Shown one piece after another: positions 63,745-64,000 of a stretch of DNA of 64,000 nt; the first letter of the stretch is position 1, and each line of letters begins with the position of its first letter. The position numbers and the translations under genes are program-made. The notes under the pieces are model-generated. The model saw only the letters and a program-made list of their open reading frames with translations. It did no database searches and was not told where the DNA came from. Source of the stretch: Blastococcus sp. HT6-4 (GTDB lineage Bacteria > Actinomycetota > Actinomycetes > Mycobacteriales > Geodermatophilaceae); the NCBI RefSeq assembly GCF_039679125.1, contig NZ_CP155551.1, positions 2,232,001 to 2,296,000 on the forward strand. Direction: 5' to 3'.

Positions 63745-64000
63745 ACGCCCGCGAGGAGATCCTGGGCCGGATCCGGACCGCACTCGGTCCCGACCGTCCC
63801 GCACCGGCCGAGGTGCGGCGCGACTACCGGCTCGCCGACGGCCGACCGCCCGGCGACCCGGCCCTGCTGGACCTGCTGATCGACCGGCTCGAGGACTACA
63901 AGGCCTCGGTCGTGCGCTGCGCGCCGCCCGACGTCGCGGTCACCGTCGCCGGTGCGCTCCGGGGCGCGCTCGGCGAGCACTCCCCCGCCGGCGTCGTCGT
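63741..64000 (+). CDS. lutC: LutC, L-lactate utilisation protein (3' partial)
   Basis: The first 86 residues are visible, beginning NAREEILGRIRTALG and continuing PGDPALLDLLIDRLEDYKAS, as in LutC (LUD family). The frame is open to the window edge. It overlaps the lutB stop (ATGA), so lutABC is complete in order. Confidence 0.85.
   Translation, partial: MNAREEILGRIRTALGPDRPAPAEVRRDYRLADGRPPGDPALLDLLIDRLEDYKASVVRCAPPDVAVTVAGALRGALGEHSPAGVV

Overview
The window comes from a very GC-rich actinobacterium. The genes are dense, GTG starts are frequent, and almost every stop codon is TGA. The strongest taxonomic clue is an in-frame TAG at the selenocysteine position of a UGSC-family gene (909-1469, minus strand). 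UAG-encoded selenocysteine has been reported for Geodermatophilus and Blastococcus, so I infer Geodermatophilaceae. I see no tRNA, rRNA, CRISPR array, transposase or phage gene, and no gene-free stretch longer than 300 bases.

Layout. 1-6160: the end of a GGDEF diguanylate cyclase, a two-gene minus-strand unit (thioredoxin-like partner plus UGSC protein), an HSL-type esterase, an MpaB-like oxygenase whose C-terminus is out of frame, and a core MetE-like methyltransferase. 6169-10413: a small IclR regulon made of a lone solute-binding lipoprotein, the IclR regulator, a ferredoxin reductase and a CYP199-like P450, with two matching operators. 10447-18745: ATP-type phosphofructokinase, a TetR/DHA2-exporter pair with a long palindromic operator, a GH3 glycosidase, a DUF1349 protein, a LarE-like protein and an LLM-class oxidoreductase.

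18797-49284 is a large, apparently coherent plant-glycoside locus around a second IclR regulator (37604-38431). On the minus strand a Dpp-type ABC importer runs into an almost gapless series: GH78, esterase, GH78, GH43, GH43, nucleoside-hydrolase-like protein, GH2 and a decayed GH43. On the plus strand lie an esterase, a membrane-anchored ABM protein, a quercetinase-like cupin, a second esterase, a fumarylacetoacetate-hydrolase-family enzyme, a DUF3500 protein, an FAD aromatic hydroxylase, a GH1 glucosidase, galT and galK. Four copies of a TGCC-N7-GGCA-like palindrome lie before the regulator and the plus-strand units. I infer uptake and dismantling of a rhamnosylated and galactosylated plant compound, with sugars going to the Leloir and rhamnose pathways and the aromatic part to the oxygenase arm.

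50253-64000 is the L-rhamnose module. An ABC importer, mutarotase, isomerase, bifunctional aldolase/dehydrogenase and kinase lie on the minus strand. A divergent LacI regulator is followed by lutA, lutB and the start of lutC. L-Rhamnose gives L-lactaldehyde, then L-lactate, which the Lut complex oxidises to pyruvate, so both arms fit one pathway under one regulator. Two LacI-type operators overlap or adjoin the divergent promoters.
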